A stretch of 64,000 nt of DNA from positions 55,767,956-55,831,955 of the forward strand of contig CP092886.1 of the NCBI GenBank assembly GCA_030710605.1, in the 5' to 3' direction. Positions 34,401 to 45,560 of this stretch are shown here, one piece after another; positions within the stretch are counted from its first letter, which is position 1, and each line of letters starts with the position of its first letter. The notes beneath the pieces are model-generated. The model was not told where the DNA came from and made no database searches. It worked only from the letters and a program-made list of their open reading frames with translations. Position numbers and translations under genes: made by a program. This stretch comes from Cordylochernes scorpioides. Lineage: Eukaryota > Arthropoda > Arachnida > Pseudoscorpiones > Chernetidae.

Positions 34401-34845
34401 TATCCAAACCGACCAATCAAGAATAACCAATTCGAAGCTACACACACACTACAAATATTTACATAAAACATTCGCAGCAGAGAACTATCTACTAAGTGAA
34501 CTCCCACTGCCGGCTAAACGCCTCATTGCGCAATTGAGAATTCTATTTGTTTTATATCGAGAAGACCATATAAAATATCTAAGGACAGAAGACTTGTATT
34601 GCCAACTATGCAAAAATAGAACCGAAAATGAATTAGAACATTATATATTTGAATGCATGCCTCTTGACACGGAAAGAAAAATACTCTTCTCTAAGATAGG
34701 CCATACACACTTCACATTATATTCTTTATTATCCAACTTTATAGACAATAGTTCAGTAGCTCTAAATCTATATAACTTCCATAAAAATGCTGTAAAAAAG
34801 AAAGACTTAACCGAACATTCAAACATACCAAAAATTTCTGTTTGA
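31498..34845 (+). CDS. LINE ORF2: AP-like endonuclease and reverse transcriptase
   Basis: The frame runs unbroken from the codon after the ORF1 TAG to TGA at 34843-34845 (1115 codons). The first in-frame ATG (31783) lies past the first catalytic residues, so ordinary AUG initiation would lose them. Endonuclease motifs: CWNVNG (about 31558), LTETW, GDIN (31966), SSVVDY, YSDHLP. Reverse-transcriptase motifs: NYRGIALIS, ENQAGFRKG, motif A FVDLKKAFD, GVLQGEPLSPY, motif C MYADDI (about 33631). The C-terminus has a zinc knuckle CQLCKNRTENELEHYIFEC. No RNase H. All catalytic residues that I can place are intact. The product would nick DNA and prime reverse transcription on the target. Expression presumably depends on read-through, reinitiation or a polyprotein in unmutated copies. 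Confidence 0.95.
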   Translation, partial: QAVRKQSLVNSQPNDTFSLTCWNVNGLYRLNSVFPLLYSHLERYEIFALTETWCDHHLKNGPRGFHLFESLATRSSKLGRCSGGIIVGIKNKLKTMLEKVVVEHNWISIPFKRCFNIQICYIFTYISPNESQLSNFITLSKHVEDRLANGYEIVLAGDINIRTGTYGYLHNPLERPLLLSPERKSRDPVLSKHWEQLINFLDNNLLTIINGRTISDKTGNCTFISSRGSSVVDYFIVSYSLLEHVVDLKVDNNPYSDHLPLTINMSNLSNLKRTKETVYPCFERYRWAPDNTSLFSQNLDNNQVSTDQNLDSLVNTFSKQILNAMLAADMRIKVRPGRPKSKPWYSRECYLAKKSAKASLTTFKETNTDVDRNIYVSNRKRYTILINFNKKKYLQEKQELLKNARDSANFWKTIATLKDKSYIQGNITILEWQCFYNKLLSAETTIGSDLSTLSRIDPELYCEISITEITREISSLANEKACGADEIPNEALKTLPFEHLVTLKNIFNRIINSGSYPLIWSKSIIHPIFKSGDRDNPSNYRGIALISNLSKLFTSILKSRLRNWIEGRSIIPENQAGFRKGYSCQDHIFTLLSLIQLTLRRKRRKLYAFFVDLKKAFDTVPHSLLWSKLGELGLDFRFVNLIRNYFEQMTTTVRWNGLFTEPIKIQSGVLQGEPLSPYLFILFVTDLINIFNDSTLPGIYLPNFGTVHLLMYADDIILIGESKINLQIKINMLKKYFETNHLTLNESKSKIMVFRNGGRPAKSDKWFWGDQLLTVTSKYLYLGYPLTTTISFSQVASYFKGKALAATGEVWKIMEKSRLNSFGSSMKLLDSIILSTLLYSAPIWANEKYKILDQIQNNYLRRLLNLPSNTPGYILRMETGRFSLGVTATKLILKFWLRILKMEKSRLPAICLAQLWETSTLTNAFIGFTENLMNILNSTGFMWLKNCSDPNILQKAIPQIIRITIEQSIQTDQSRITNSKLHTHYKYLHKTFAAENYLLSELPLPAKRLIAQLRILFVLYREDHIKYLRTEDLYCQLCKNRTENELEHYIFECMPLDTERKILFSKIGHTHFTLYSLLSNFIDNSSVALNLYNFHKNAVKKKDLTEHSNIPKISV

Positions 34846-35281
34846 TAAGAAAGACAGAACCAACATCCAATTATTTGTTTAGGCAGATACGATAAGTTAA
34901 CAATGATAAAACGGTGTTTACCTTACAACCCTGAACACGAGGATTTCCTGGGAAATCTCTTAAAGATTTCTTAAAAAATACATGGCCCACCTGCGCTGTT
35001 CCATCTTGTTCCATATGTAAATACCTGTTTTCTTTCCTCTTTTCGCTCTCCACTTCTCCCATCCATATTTCCAAAAAATTTTTTTTTTTTTCTCTTTTTT
35101 TTATTTTTTTTTTATTCTTCTTATTTTTTATTCTTTCTTATAATCTGTATATATTTACCAAATGTATATAATCTTTCTCCATTTTTTATTTCCCACTTTC
35201 ATAGGTTTCTCCGTTTTGTAACCCCAAGGAGAATCCTCTGTAAGACCTGTGTGTCTTAATAAAGGCTTTTGTGTGTGTGTG

Positions 35282-35290
35282 TGGTTTCTC
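35282..35290. repeat. LINE target-site duplication, right copy
   Basis: TGGTTTCTC, identical to 30516-30524. Confidence 0.85.
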
Positions 35291-35530
35291 AAGAAGCTTC
35301 TGGGACCAAAAATATTTTTGGTGTCAGTGGTACAGCCTGCTCCACGCTGACGAGCGCCAACAGCGCGAAACGCGTTCGTGGATAAATCAAATCAAGAAAA
35401 TGGGTTGGACAAATATCAGGGAACAGTTTAAATCAACCTTTAGTTGATTTCTGTTCCACTAGATGGCGCTCTGACATCTTAAAAACACATGTGCTTTTGT
35501 TCAGGATATACTTTCATTATTTTTTAATAT
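35291..35530 (+). repeat. Repeat family A, right part of the copy split by the LINE
   Basis: Continues AAGAAGCTTCTGGGACCAAA, CACGCTGACGAGCGCCAAC, AGCGCGAAACGCGTTCGTGG, TTCTGTTCCACTAGATGGCG, ACACATGTGCTTTTGTTCAGG and ends in CTTTCATTATTTTTTAAT. That last block also starts the left part, so the whole copy has short direct repeats at its ends. Confidence 0.88.
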
Positions 35531-38144
35531 GTAAATATACATAAAATAGCCGAGCGCAATGTTTTAAGCAAAGTCGCTCTTCTATGGGAGCTTAGGGGAA
35601 ATCCATTATTAAGAAAAGCAAATCTCAATTAAGATTTATTTCTAAATTTCTATCTCTTTTATATGATACGCCTGTAGAAGAGTGACTTTTCTTTAAATCT
35701 CTCTTGATCGATTGTTTCATTTAAAATTAATTTATTGTGTTATTTTTAGTCATGAGTTATTGTATAGTTGGAAAAAACAATGAGGTAAATGAACTAAATC
35801 TCTTGGAAGAGTTCTTCACACTCTCTTGAGCAATTATAGCTATAATTTTATTGGAACTTTTTTGTATCATTGTTGACTAGAAGTCAATAAAGTTTGTTTT
35901 TCCTTCATTCTTAAGCAATTTATTTCTAGTTCCAAACTATTCCTACGTTTTAAGTTTCGCTCGGCTCTGAAAAAAAAATTGCTTTTCAAGCAATGAATTG
36001 AGATTCGCGTCAAAGATTTGATTGAAGCTGCTAGTGCGAACCATGCTTTAAGCAAATGTAGCAGTTCCCTTTTAAAAGAAATCTCTGGTGCTAGGAGGCA
36101 GAGTTAACTTTGGATAAGTTCAGAAACATAATTATGTTAAATGCTCTTATCTGTAGCGTAATGTGAACAAAACCTAGAGTCCAATGTGACAATGGTAAAA
36201 TGAGCAATATAACTTAAAAGTATAAATTCTAATTTGAAGAAGGAAACTTATGGCCGTTACTTTTCCTTAAGTGCTCAGAGCCAATTATAAGCGACGTTAA
36301 CAAAACAACAGAGGATCTATCATAAGACTTGATAAGGAAAACTGAAAGAAGGCCGCGGCATTGAATTGCTCTGAGAAGGAAGAAATTACGGTGTGCTGTT
36401 TATTAGGTGGTTTGTCTGACAATTCTTTAAATGTTTTTATGAAATATTAGAGAGGAATGAGTGATTTTCAGAAACTCCTTCTAAATACTGGTTTCAGGCT
36501 TGTCCCTTGGGACAGTTTCTATTTCAGAACGTTCTACAAAATATCGTTTGGTTTCATCGTTTGGCTTGTTGCCGGTTCGATTGTAGAGACGGCCGCCAGA
36601 TGACACATGTCTTTACTTAATGGGTGACTGAGAGTGTTAAATTACTCGCACATGTATAAATATGAATTTTATTTACTTGAAGTGACATCCTCTAGGTAAT
36701 TTTCGACAATATTATGTGACGTCAAACATTGGAGTTGTAGGGAATCGTGCAAGCCGACACCTGTATATCTATTAATGAAGGCACATAGAGCGCCATCTAT
36801 TGAACAATATTGGAAGTTTTTTAATACTCTTTTTTTTTTAAATGCGAACTTTTCTATCATCTCTACGATAACAGGAAGAATTTGGTTAATCGGTAGTCAA
36901 ACCCTTTGAATCTAGAAACTCTCTTCTAACGGCCATCTCAGTTCTTGGTTTATTGATGAGGAAACCTCTAGTTGGTTGGCTACTGATGAGAGACAAGCCT
37001 TAATAAAATACCGCATGCTTCATTAAGATATCAAAATGTAGGATTAAAAAAGAAACGAATATTTTTACCATAGAAAAAAAAACTTTTTGATAGTAAAGAA
37101 ACCAAGCTTTAGCGCTATAATCCTACATGTACATTTAAAAAATATATTCTCTATTTACAATCTATAAAATAATTTTGAAAATTAGCATTCTAAATAGAAT
37201 ATTAGTGGCTATATGTGTATTTGAGAATAAATTCAAATTTATCATTTCACTAGATGGAGAATTCTTCATATGAATTTATTCCGTTTATATTTCTCTCTAT
37301 TCTCTATTTTACTCTAAAAAATAATTATAAAAATAAAGAGTGTATATTTTCAGATTGCCACATTATTTTCGTTATATACTTCAGAATAAATCCATAGGCT
37401 GCAGTGGTCTAGATGGAATTGTTCACTTGAATCTATCCATTTCTATATTGTCTACCTCCTCTATATTATTCTTTAAACTTATTTCAGAATACGGTGTGGC
37501 ATATATTTATATGATTGCACACCATTAAGTGGAGTCAAGTAGATTGATGTAGCTGCGCAGACGACCAATCAAAGGAGAGAGAACTAACGAGGGACCTAAT
37601 TGTGGTAATTCCTTTCACCGCGCCTGGTGCTGCCCTCTGTAGCCAGCTCCCGACACTAATCTATCGATTCTGCGACCTGTTGCTTCTTCTCCATTCCTCA
37701 CTTTCTGTACTTTTCTCCTATTCCCATTATTCCATTACCATTATTCACTTTAGTAATTTTATAATTGGTGGCTTTCACCTCGAGATAACTATGGTTGAGG
37801 ACACAATGGTAAACTCTAAGCCCCAAGTCTATAAAACTACACCTTTGTAAAAACTTAAAGACAAATCATAGGACAATTAATTTAAAAATATTTATATTTA
37901 TTTAAAATGTACTTATGTGGAGATTGATTTATTTTAAATATTTATATTTGATATATAGTGTTATATATATAAAGGATGATTACATGTACAATACTGTGCA
38001 TCTATAGTATTTATGTATACTAAAAACTATATATTTATAACAACACATAAAAAATAATGATATATTTATAGCCTGCGGTATATAGATCAAGCAGTAGACC
38101 CCTCCTAGCAACCTAATAGTTGACCCCGCCTCTGTATTCTAACA
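35531..38144. other. AT-rich non-coding stretch
   Basis: No exon, RNA or TE recognised. The open frames at 35867-36055, 36669-36860, 37340-37528 and 37602-37850 lack domains. A slightly GC-richer segment lies at about 37540-37700. Confidence 0.5.
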
Positions 38145-39330
38145 ACTGGGACAGGTCTAGAATTGCAATGGAAAATGTTATATTATCGTTGAGTTTTATA
38201 GAAAGCTAGCAACTGGAACAGGTCTAGAATTGCAACGGAAAATGTTATTTTATCGTTGAGTTTTTTTATAAAAAGATAGGAACTGGAACAGGTCTAAAAT
38301 TGCAATGGAAAATGTTATTTTATCGCTGAGTTTTTTTATAAAAAGCTAGCAACTGGAACAGGTCTAGAATTGCAATGGAAAATGTTATTTTATCGTTGAG
38401 TTTTTATAAAAAGCTAGCAACTGGAACAGGTCTAGAATTGCAATGAAAAATGTTATTTTATCGTTCAGTTTATAGAAAGCTAGCAACTGGAACAGGTCTA
38501 GAATTGCAATGGAAAATATTATTTTATCTTTGAGTTTATAGAGAAAGCTAGCAACTGGAACAGGTCTAGAATTGCAATGGAAAATGTTGTTTTATCGTTG
38601 AGTTTATAGAAAGCTAGCAACTGGAACAGGTCTAGAGATGCAATGTAAAATGTTATTTTATCGTTGAGTTTATAGAAAGCTAGCAACTGGAACAGGCCTA
38701 GAATTGAAATGAAAAATGTCATTTCATCGTTCAGTTTATAGAAAGCTAGCAACTGGAACAGGTCTAGAATTGCAATGGAAAATATTATTTTATCTTTGAG
38801 TTTTAGAGAAAGCTGGCAACAGGAACAGGTGCAATGTGAATTGTAATTTTATCGTTGGGTTTATAGAAAGCTAGCAACTGGAACAGGCCTAGAATTGCAA
38901 TGGAAAATGTTATTTTATCGTTGAGTTTTTTTTATAGAAAGCTAGCAACTGGAACAGGTCTAGAGGTGCAATGTAAAATGTTATTTTATCGTTGAGTTTA
39001 TAGAAAGCTAGCAACTGGAACAGGTCTAGAATTGCAATGGAAAATATTATTTTATCTTTGAGTTTTAGAGAAAGCTGGCAACAGGAACAGGTGCAATGTG
39101 AATTGTAATTTTATCGTTGGGTTTATAGAAAGCTAGCAACTGGAACAGGCCTAGAATTGCAATGGAAAATGTTATTTTATCGTTGAGTTTTATAGAAAGC
39201 AAGAAACTGGAACAGGTCTAGAGGTGCAATGTAAAATGTTATTTTATCGTTGAGTTTATAGAAAGCTAGCAACTGGAACAGGTCTAGAATTGCAATAGAA
39301 AATGGTAGTTTACCACTGCGTCACAAATAA
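38145..39330. repeat. 66-bp tandem repeat (about 18 copies) with higher-order structure
   Basis: The unit runs AACTGGAACAGGTCTAGAAT, TGCAATGGAAAATGTTATTT, TATCGTTGAGTTTATAGAAA, GCTAGC. A variant pair (AGCTGGCAACAGGAACAGG with TGTGAATTGTAATTTTATCG) occurs twice about 260 bp apart, with about 190 bp of matching context around each, showing block duplication. Decayed units continue to about 39420. Minus-strand open frames here are repeat artefacts. Confidence 0.97.
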
Positions 39331-39599
39331 ATCTAACAATAGGAGAGGTCAAGAATTGTAATAGTAAATGGATATTTATCGTTCAATAATAGAGAGAGTT
39401 CAAATAGGGTAGAAACTAAATTTGAGAATGTAAATTTTGCTTCTATATATGTTAAAATGAAAGACATCTACAATAATGTAGATGAAGCCTGAGACTAAGC
39501 ATAATTTCTACCAGTGTAGTGAGGCTTCCAATGTTGTGGCTCAGGTTTCTGGTAGTTGGTCTCATGCCCGTTATATACATTTTATCGACATAGAGTTCA
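39331..39599. other. Decayed array edge and spacer
   Basis: Degenerate 66-bp-like units run to about 39420, then unique sequence. Nothing else recognised. Confidence 0.4.
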
Positions 39600-39740
39600 A
39601 CAAAGAAGAATACGTATTGTTGCTTATTCCTCAATTCGTTTAAACGATCTACATTAGGTTCCATTGTCCCATCTTCTCTATTATAGTCCTGGGGTTTTCC
39701 CAGAGGTCTTAGGGGGAGGAATCCTTCTAGCATACGTGTA
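39600..39740 (+). repeat. Dispersed repeat, family C copy 2
   Basis: Shares TTCGTTTAAACGATCTACAT, ATTAGGTTCCATTGTC and TATTATAGTCCTGGGGTTTT with 4506-4690. Short; no protein remnant. Confidence 0.6.
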
Positions 39741-40639
39741 TCTACCAGATATAGTCATCACCATCATCTTAGCCCTCTCTATCGTTGAAGATTGACAAAA
39801 TTTCTTAAGGCTGCCTTTCTATATAATTATAAGCTATATCTACAGACCTTATAATGCAATGGTAAAATTGGCATGATTCGTCAGTGTGGTGAATCCGGGA
39901 AATATATTTGCTGCGAGGATGCACCACTGATGAGTGGACTACCTTCCCATTTTCAATCTTTAACATTACAGTATAGGGTCTTCAGAAATAGTTCTTAATT
40001 ATATACAAAAGTTGCGCTAAATATTATGTAGCAATTTTCAAAGAGTTATCTGGGTTCTATCAAGAAATATTTATATGTGAAATATACCCCAAGATTTTAA
40101 TAAATAAAAGAAAAATGTATTAACGAAATAACCCTCTTTGGTGAAAGAGGTTAAATTTCGATACCTTGAAAGGTATCCTTCCAGATATATCAGTTCTTTC
40201 ACAGAGTTCTCTTGAATCTCTACTCCAATTTCTACTATTTAGATTTTATTTTTCTTAGCGCATAGCTCGGATTAAATCTTGAGATTTGTCACTTTACTTA
40301 TTCACAACTGTGAATAGTGCGCTGTGTATAAGTCATGTGCTGAATTAGAGAGAAAGTAATATAAAATAATAAATATATGATAAAAAAGGGTGTATTTTGG
40401 ATTTAATTTATTTTATTAATTAATAATTCTTTACAAAATATTCAGGACATTATTCTTTGTTAAAATACTTAGTAAACCAAGTAGGTTTTCATTGTATATA
40501 GGGAACAGCTCGGGGTTATTGCGGAATTATATTTTATCGATTGGATGATTTATCAGGAGCGTAATTAAGTATATGTTTATTTTTTTAAACGAGGGAAATA
40601 GAAACTTTCAAGAAAAATACAAGAAAAAAAAGTTAATTA
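39741..40639. other. Non-coding spacer
   Basis: AT-rich; small local hairpins (for example TACCTTGAAAGGTA near 40160). Nothing recognised. Confidence 0.45.
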
Positions 40640-41040
40640 AAAGTGTCGTTGCTACTAGCTACACATTTTCCCATCTTTCTGGAAATACATTAATTCCGCG
40701 GCGATAAATTGACGCGTCCTTAGACTGAAATGATTCATCCAACCAATTTTGTACTTCTTCGAAATTGACCAATTATAGCCCAGCCAAGCCATCGACCGGA
40801 ACAAGTGATAAACTGAAGGGGCTAGGTCTGGTGAATACGGCGGGTGAGGTAGCAGATATCATTTCAGTGTTTGATGGTGTCTTGGATCATGGAAGCGCGA
40901 TAGCACGGAGCATTATCGTGCTGTAGCAGGTTCGTGTCCCATTCCGGCCGGTTTTAGAGCAATTCCTGGCTCAAATTGATCAGTTGTCGTCAGTAGCGAT
41001 GTGCATTGACAGTTTGCCCAGGTTTCAACAGCTCATAGTA
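40640..41040 (-). pseudogene. mariner transposase C-terminal half, heavily decayed
   Basis: Minus-strand reading shows, across frames and stops, CPGQTVNAHRYRRQL, NRPEWDTNLLQHDNAPCYR, an SPDLAPSDF-like region and finally a CVASS-like end before the missing TIR. HDNAP carries the second catalytic Asp. Its sequence is unlike the 20.8 kb mariner, so this is a different subfamily. The N-terminal half is absent. Confidence 0.75.
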
Positions 41041-41420
41041 CAGTTAATATGGTATAGTTAGTAGTTAATAATAGTAGAGTACATGGTAAGTTTAGGTGAT
41101 ATCAATGCCGATTAGATAATTCAAAGAAGACAGGATCTCCAGCTTGTTCTATTACAATAGCAATTTTAGCCAGGATATTGTCTTGACAGTTGTCTTGACA
41201 GTTAAAGGGAAATGTGTTAATTAAAATAGATCGTTCAACCTGGAAAGAGATATATTGTTTTGCAATGCGGATTTGGGCGAGTTTATGCCTTCTCTATGTA
41301 GCTTTCCTTTCTCGGGACAGACAGTCACGATGCTCGAGAATGAACGGGATTAATGATTTCAATTTTTTGACAAAGACAAACGATTTGCTAAAAAAATAAT
41401 ACTATATTATGAAAATAATT
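41041..41420. other. Non-coding spacer
   Basis: Short repeats of AGTTAATA/TAGTAG type; the open frame at 41214-41399 has no domain. Confidence 0.4.
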
Positions 41421-41436
41421 CAAACACCAGCACACA

Positions 41437-41492
41437 TATATTGAAGAAAACACTATATATATGTATGTATATAGTGTTTTTCTTCAATATAT
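41437..41492. repeat. Short hairpin (about 24-bp arms)
   Basis: ATATATTGAAGAAAACACTAT pairs with ATAGTGTTTTTCTTCAATATAT around a TATGTATG loop, with one indel in an A run. Confidence 0.85.
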
Positions 41493-41512
41493 CTACAAAA
41501 TTAGAAGATTTC

Positions 41513-41600
41513 ACTCAAGATAGTCATTATTGCTGCTGCTGTGATAGAAATGCATGGAGACATCTGAGGCTCTTCATTGGACACGGCAACAACAACATTA
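41513..41600 (+). repeat. LINE family B 3' tail fragment
   Basis: TTATTGCTGCTGCTGTGATA.., AGGCTCTTCATTGGACACGG and (CAA)n match the reverse complement of 60122-60215, which is attached to an RNase H remnant. Confidence 0.75.
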
Positions 41601-41999
41601 GAAGATTTAATAACTTCGCGATATTTGAATTAAGAGAAATAAAAAACATTTTGCACCATGCAACATTAAATGTAGTAAAATGTAAAACGAATCATTAGCG
41701 CTCCATCTATATATAAGAAATTATTCAGTGCATTTTATTTTTCTTTAAATAAAAAAAAATCATTGTCTTTGCTGCATTGGGAAAATAGTGGGAGGGTCTG
41801 GATCATCAGTAGTAAACTCTCTCAGCAGTTTCTCTAGCTTAATCCGCCATGTATTTCCTCATATTGTATTGGGCTACTCTGGTTATATAAACGGTACTAG
41901 ATGGAAATATAATGGAATGTATCGACAAATTGGAAATTTTGGATAGAATTTGTATTTGCTAACATTATAGTGTTTTTCTATTGGTGTTGAAGACTATTG

Positions 42000-42180
42000 G
42001 CAGAACCAGAGTCCAGGGCGCCACGAGCAGGATGGTTGAGATCTCAATTGGACGATGGATGATGGCAATCCTCGGCTAAGAGCCAATTAGGGTCGCTCGC
42101 CGTCTCTTGCCTAACTCACAACCCTCAAATCCCATCTCTCTAATAACGTCTAGATTCTAATTATGGGACCTTAGTGATTT
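42000..42180. promoter_or_regulatory. GC-richer patch, candidate conserved non-coding element
   Basis: Contains AGGGCGCCACGAGCAGG, CTAAGAGCCAATTAGGGTCG, TAATAACGTCTAGATTC and TTCTAATTATGGG. Function is inferred from composition and homeodomain-type cores only. Confidence 0.25.
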
Positions 42181-43159
42181 ATTTGTGCATATGTTAGAAA
42201 GGCGTAGTTATTTGAGTTTTTAAATAGAAATTCTGCCTTTTGCAAACACACACATGATGGCTACTTTCCTAAAAACGTCGATTTCAGCCTGAAACCGATT
42301 CTGCTTCCCTTTGCCTCTTTAACTGATCCGCACAACTTCACGCATTATCTCGCATAATATCATGATATCATAGCTTCCCATGTATTCATGAGGCTCACAG
42401 CCCGTTGTAACATGGAAGAATTTTAGCACGCGAATGTGCTCTGTAGATAGAAGTTCAAGAGGTAACGAAAAATGTAGTCTAGAGGAGATATGTTATTGAA
42501 TCCTATCATCGTTTTGCCACTATCTTTATCTATCTATGTAATAACAATTGAAATAAATATTCGTAGGTAACTTTGCTTCGCATATTTGTTTCGGTAATAT
42601 CTCACCTTTCTGGATGAAACTCTGATAGAATATAGAGTTAGGTCTGAAAAAGTATTTTATAATTTATATAACGATATGCAAATAAGATTTATATTGGCCA
42701 ATTCTCCATAGTCTTAAATCGAAAAATTATTAATCATAACATTTGTATAAACTACTTATCAAAATGCGATTAAATATATAATTAAATTAATATAATTTTT
42801 GTAACTTTATTTGTTGGCAACCCCTCACTCGGTAATAACCAGGCCGAAGCAGGACCATTAGGCTGGTATGTTAATATAAACGTTAGTATGGTTTCGGAAG
42901 GAATTTAGCGGAGCATGTGTAAAAGGCTGCACAATTAAAAGAGAAAACAAAGCTTGTTTGTGAAAACTATCTCAAAAGTGAAATTGTACCAGGATCAGGT
43001 GAATAAATTAAGAAAGATTTTTTCCTTAAAGCTTGATTGGTTAAGATGATGAGCATGTTTGAAGAGATTAAGCTGTACTTGTGTATTACGACATTAAACA
43101 TCCGCAATTAGTACTTGCTAGGAGGAAGAATGTAAATGCGGTCTCTCCCTCCTTCGTAG

Positions 43160-43480
43160 TTTAAGTCTTTTACAAGTCAGGGGGTGACAGGCTCAGCTCC
43201 ATAATCAGTTGACGAAAACTGGATTATTCGTTTATTATCCCGATGTTAGGTGGCGGTCCCCCCGTGATGTCTCACCGATGGGAATTCCGACGATGTTCCC
43301 TGAGGGGCGATAAGGGGGGACGTGGGTGACAGATAGCTCTTCCGACAATTATTTCTCTTCAGTTCTTCTTAACGGTCAACACGGTTGCCCTAACGAAGCT
43401 CTGGACTAATTAACTGCTCAGCCTACGCTGGAATTCAAGGCCGTAATGAATCCCAAGTGACGGTGACCCATTAGCCAGCA
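43160..43480. promoter_or_regulatory. GC-richer patch, candidate enhancer
   Basis: About 320 bp of raised GC with GGTGGCGGTCCCCCCGTGAT, a palindromic Rel/NF-kB-like GGGAATTCC at 43280-43288, GACTAATTAACTGC and GGCCGTAATGAATCCC. No coding frame. Regulatory role is inferred. Confidence 0.3.
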
Positions 43481-44259
43481 CTTTTTATAGACCAAAGCCT
43501 TTGTACTCCTTTCTCACGATGGCCATTTGTTTCGATGTCAGAATTTATTTCGTCGAACTCTTCACCAATTGTGTTAGAGTGTTTCTTTCTTTTAAAATAC
43601 CAAAGAGAACCAGTTTAGAAATATGAAATATTTAGCGCGACCTTTTGTTTATAATTAAAATAATTTCTGACCACACACATACTACAATGTTAAAATATTA
43701 GTAGGCCCCATCTCGTGGCGAACTCTCTCGGTGGTTTCGACAGTTTAATCTACCAGCCGCTCTATTTTGTATTGAGCTGTGGCTAATATAGGTTTGTATA
43801 TCCGATACAGACTTTGGAGGAATTCTCGGAAACTTTAGGAAACTATTGATATATAAGATATGAGGACAGTAGGCATATATTCAAATATTGCTTAAGCCTT
43901 GCACTTAAGCTAATTGTTTAAATTAACACTTATATATATAATATAAGAGTCGCACTGAGAGAAGTTCATATTTCTATATACAGGTGGCGCGCGCTTATGC
44001 CTTATAGTTATTTGATGCGAATATATATAGTTTTATATAATTTTAAAAAAGAAGAATTTGGGTACATTTTTCTATGCTACGAGTAATTTGACTTGTTGTG
44101 AATTGTGTTTTAATATCTTTTTCTTACAAAGTACAATGACAAATAAATATCTGTTGAGAAATATCGGTTTATTCTCTTCTTGTAGACCTCGCTAAGTATC
44201 GATTTCATACCTGTTGTCTGATAAAATATGTAAAAAACACAAAATATACACTATAATTT

Positions 44260-44480
44260 AGACGGCGTAGATGAGTCAGGAAAACCACCGGTTGATTTCG
44301 TTGTTCAATTAGAAAGGCGAGCGTGCGCGTGCCGGGTGCACGCGAGCCGTGGCTAATCCACTACACCTCGCCAAACAACACTCTGGCCGGTAGCTAATGA
44401 CAGATACCGCCCAATCTGGTCCTCTGTCACGCTATTCCGGATTGCGTCCAATATTGCCCCTCTCACATCCTGTTTTATAT
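44260..44480. promoter_or_regulatory. GC-richer patch, candidate enhancer
   Basis: Contains GAGCGTGCGCGTGCCGGG, GTGCACGCGAGCCGTGGC, CACTACACCTCGCC and GGCCGGTAGCTAATGACAG. It is the highest-GC segment outside the zinc-finger exon and repeats. No long open frame. Confidence 0.3.
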
Positions 44481-45039
44481 TTGTACTCAACGGTTCTAAA
44501 ATATCCATTGCCGGGTTGGAGGCCAATACGTTCTATTAATGGGTAGGAACTAAGAACAGAGTGTGTATAACATAGTTTACACATAATTAATGGCAATTTG
44601 AAAGCGTTATTTCAAATTATAGAGAAAATGCTCACATCATTTCGAATCATTTTTAAAGTTTGCATATGTTGATAGATCTCTTAAGTGTGAAATGATGCAT
44701 TTTGATTTTGTAGGGTATGTACATCCCAAGAACTTATAATAAATTAATGCCGCAGATCTTTTCTTTGAGCGACATTGGATGAGAAAACCTCTTCCTTAGC
44801 GGTAGGACAATAGGATTTTTGTTTCCCCTAGTGGAACCTACAACAGGAACCACTAGAGAGTGACTAAGGTGCGACTTCACAACATACCTACAGGATTCAT
44901 TTAGTGTTCCATCTTTAAACACATTTTTTTGTTTACTATAAGGAAGATATAGAGAGATACCCTCTTTTTCTCTATTTATGCAACTCAAATATATACTACG
45001 AGGCGCTATTGTGTATTCGTATCGTATGTCAAGTGTAGT

Positions 45040-45560
45040 AGTACCTACAAGAACAGTATGTTAGGTGTGGTAAAACTTGTAAGTATTGCACTTCGAGTGT
45101 ACTACAATCTACGAATACAGGTGTTGACTTTAGTGTACTACAATCTACAACTACAGGTGTTCACATTAGTGTACTACAATCTACAAATATAAGTGTTGAA
45201 TTTAATGTACTTTTCAATCTACAACTACAGGTGTTCACTTTAGTGTAATGTATACTTACAGGATACGTAATACTCTCAGAAATAAGTACAAAACGTGGAC
45301 TGTACTGTAGTAGTAAGTTCTGGACTCAGGATGTACAGCAATAAGTACAAAGCGTAGGCTATATTGTAGTAACTACAGGACTTAGGACCATATCCAATAA
45401 GTACAAAACGTAGGCTGTATTGCAGTAAGAACAGGACTTAGGTCTACTATAATAACTGCAAAACGTAGGCTGTGATGAAGTTAGGTCATGACTTAGGTCT
45501 ACTGTAATATGTACAAAGCACTGTGGTAAGTTCAGAATGTAGGTTGTGCTGTAATAAGTA
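45040..45560. repeat. Degenerate tandem repeats (two unit types)
   Basis: 45040-45270 repeats AGTGTACTACAATCTAC and ACTACAGGTGTTCAC at about 40-45-bp spacing. 45280-45560 repeats AATAAGTACAAAACGTAGGC, CTGTAGTAAG and GGACTTAGG at about 45-60-bp spacing. Both are strongly diverged. Confidence 0.7.

Larger units (their letters stand above)
30525..35281 (+). mobile_element. Near-intact two-ORF non-LTR retrotransposon (LINE) with 2A motif
   Basis: A 4757-bp element flanked by the 9-bp duplication TGGTTTCTC. It has a short 5' leader, ORF1 (30592-31497), an in-frame TAG, ORF2 (to 34845) and a 3' region of about 436 bp with T-rich runs. The 3' end reads GTGTCTTAATAAAGGC followed by a (TG)n tail, the short-repeat tail type of several LINE clades. 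ORF1 and ORF2 share one reading frame with no gap. All endonuclease and reverse-transcriptase motifs are present. A 3' fragment of the same family lies near 14.5 kb. The clade is not certain; there is no RNase H domain. It inserted into a copy of repeat family A. Confidence 0.95.
41601..45039. other. Non-coding stretch
   Basis: AT-rich background with three GC-richer patches annotated separately. No exon is defensible. The minus-strand frame at 44734-44988 has no domain. Confidence 0.5.
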
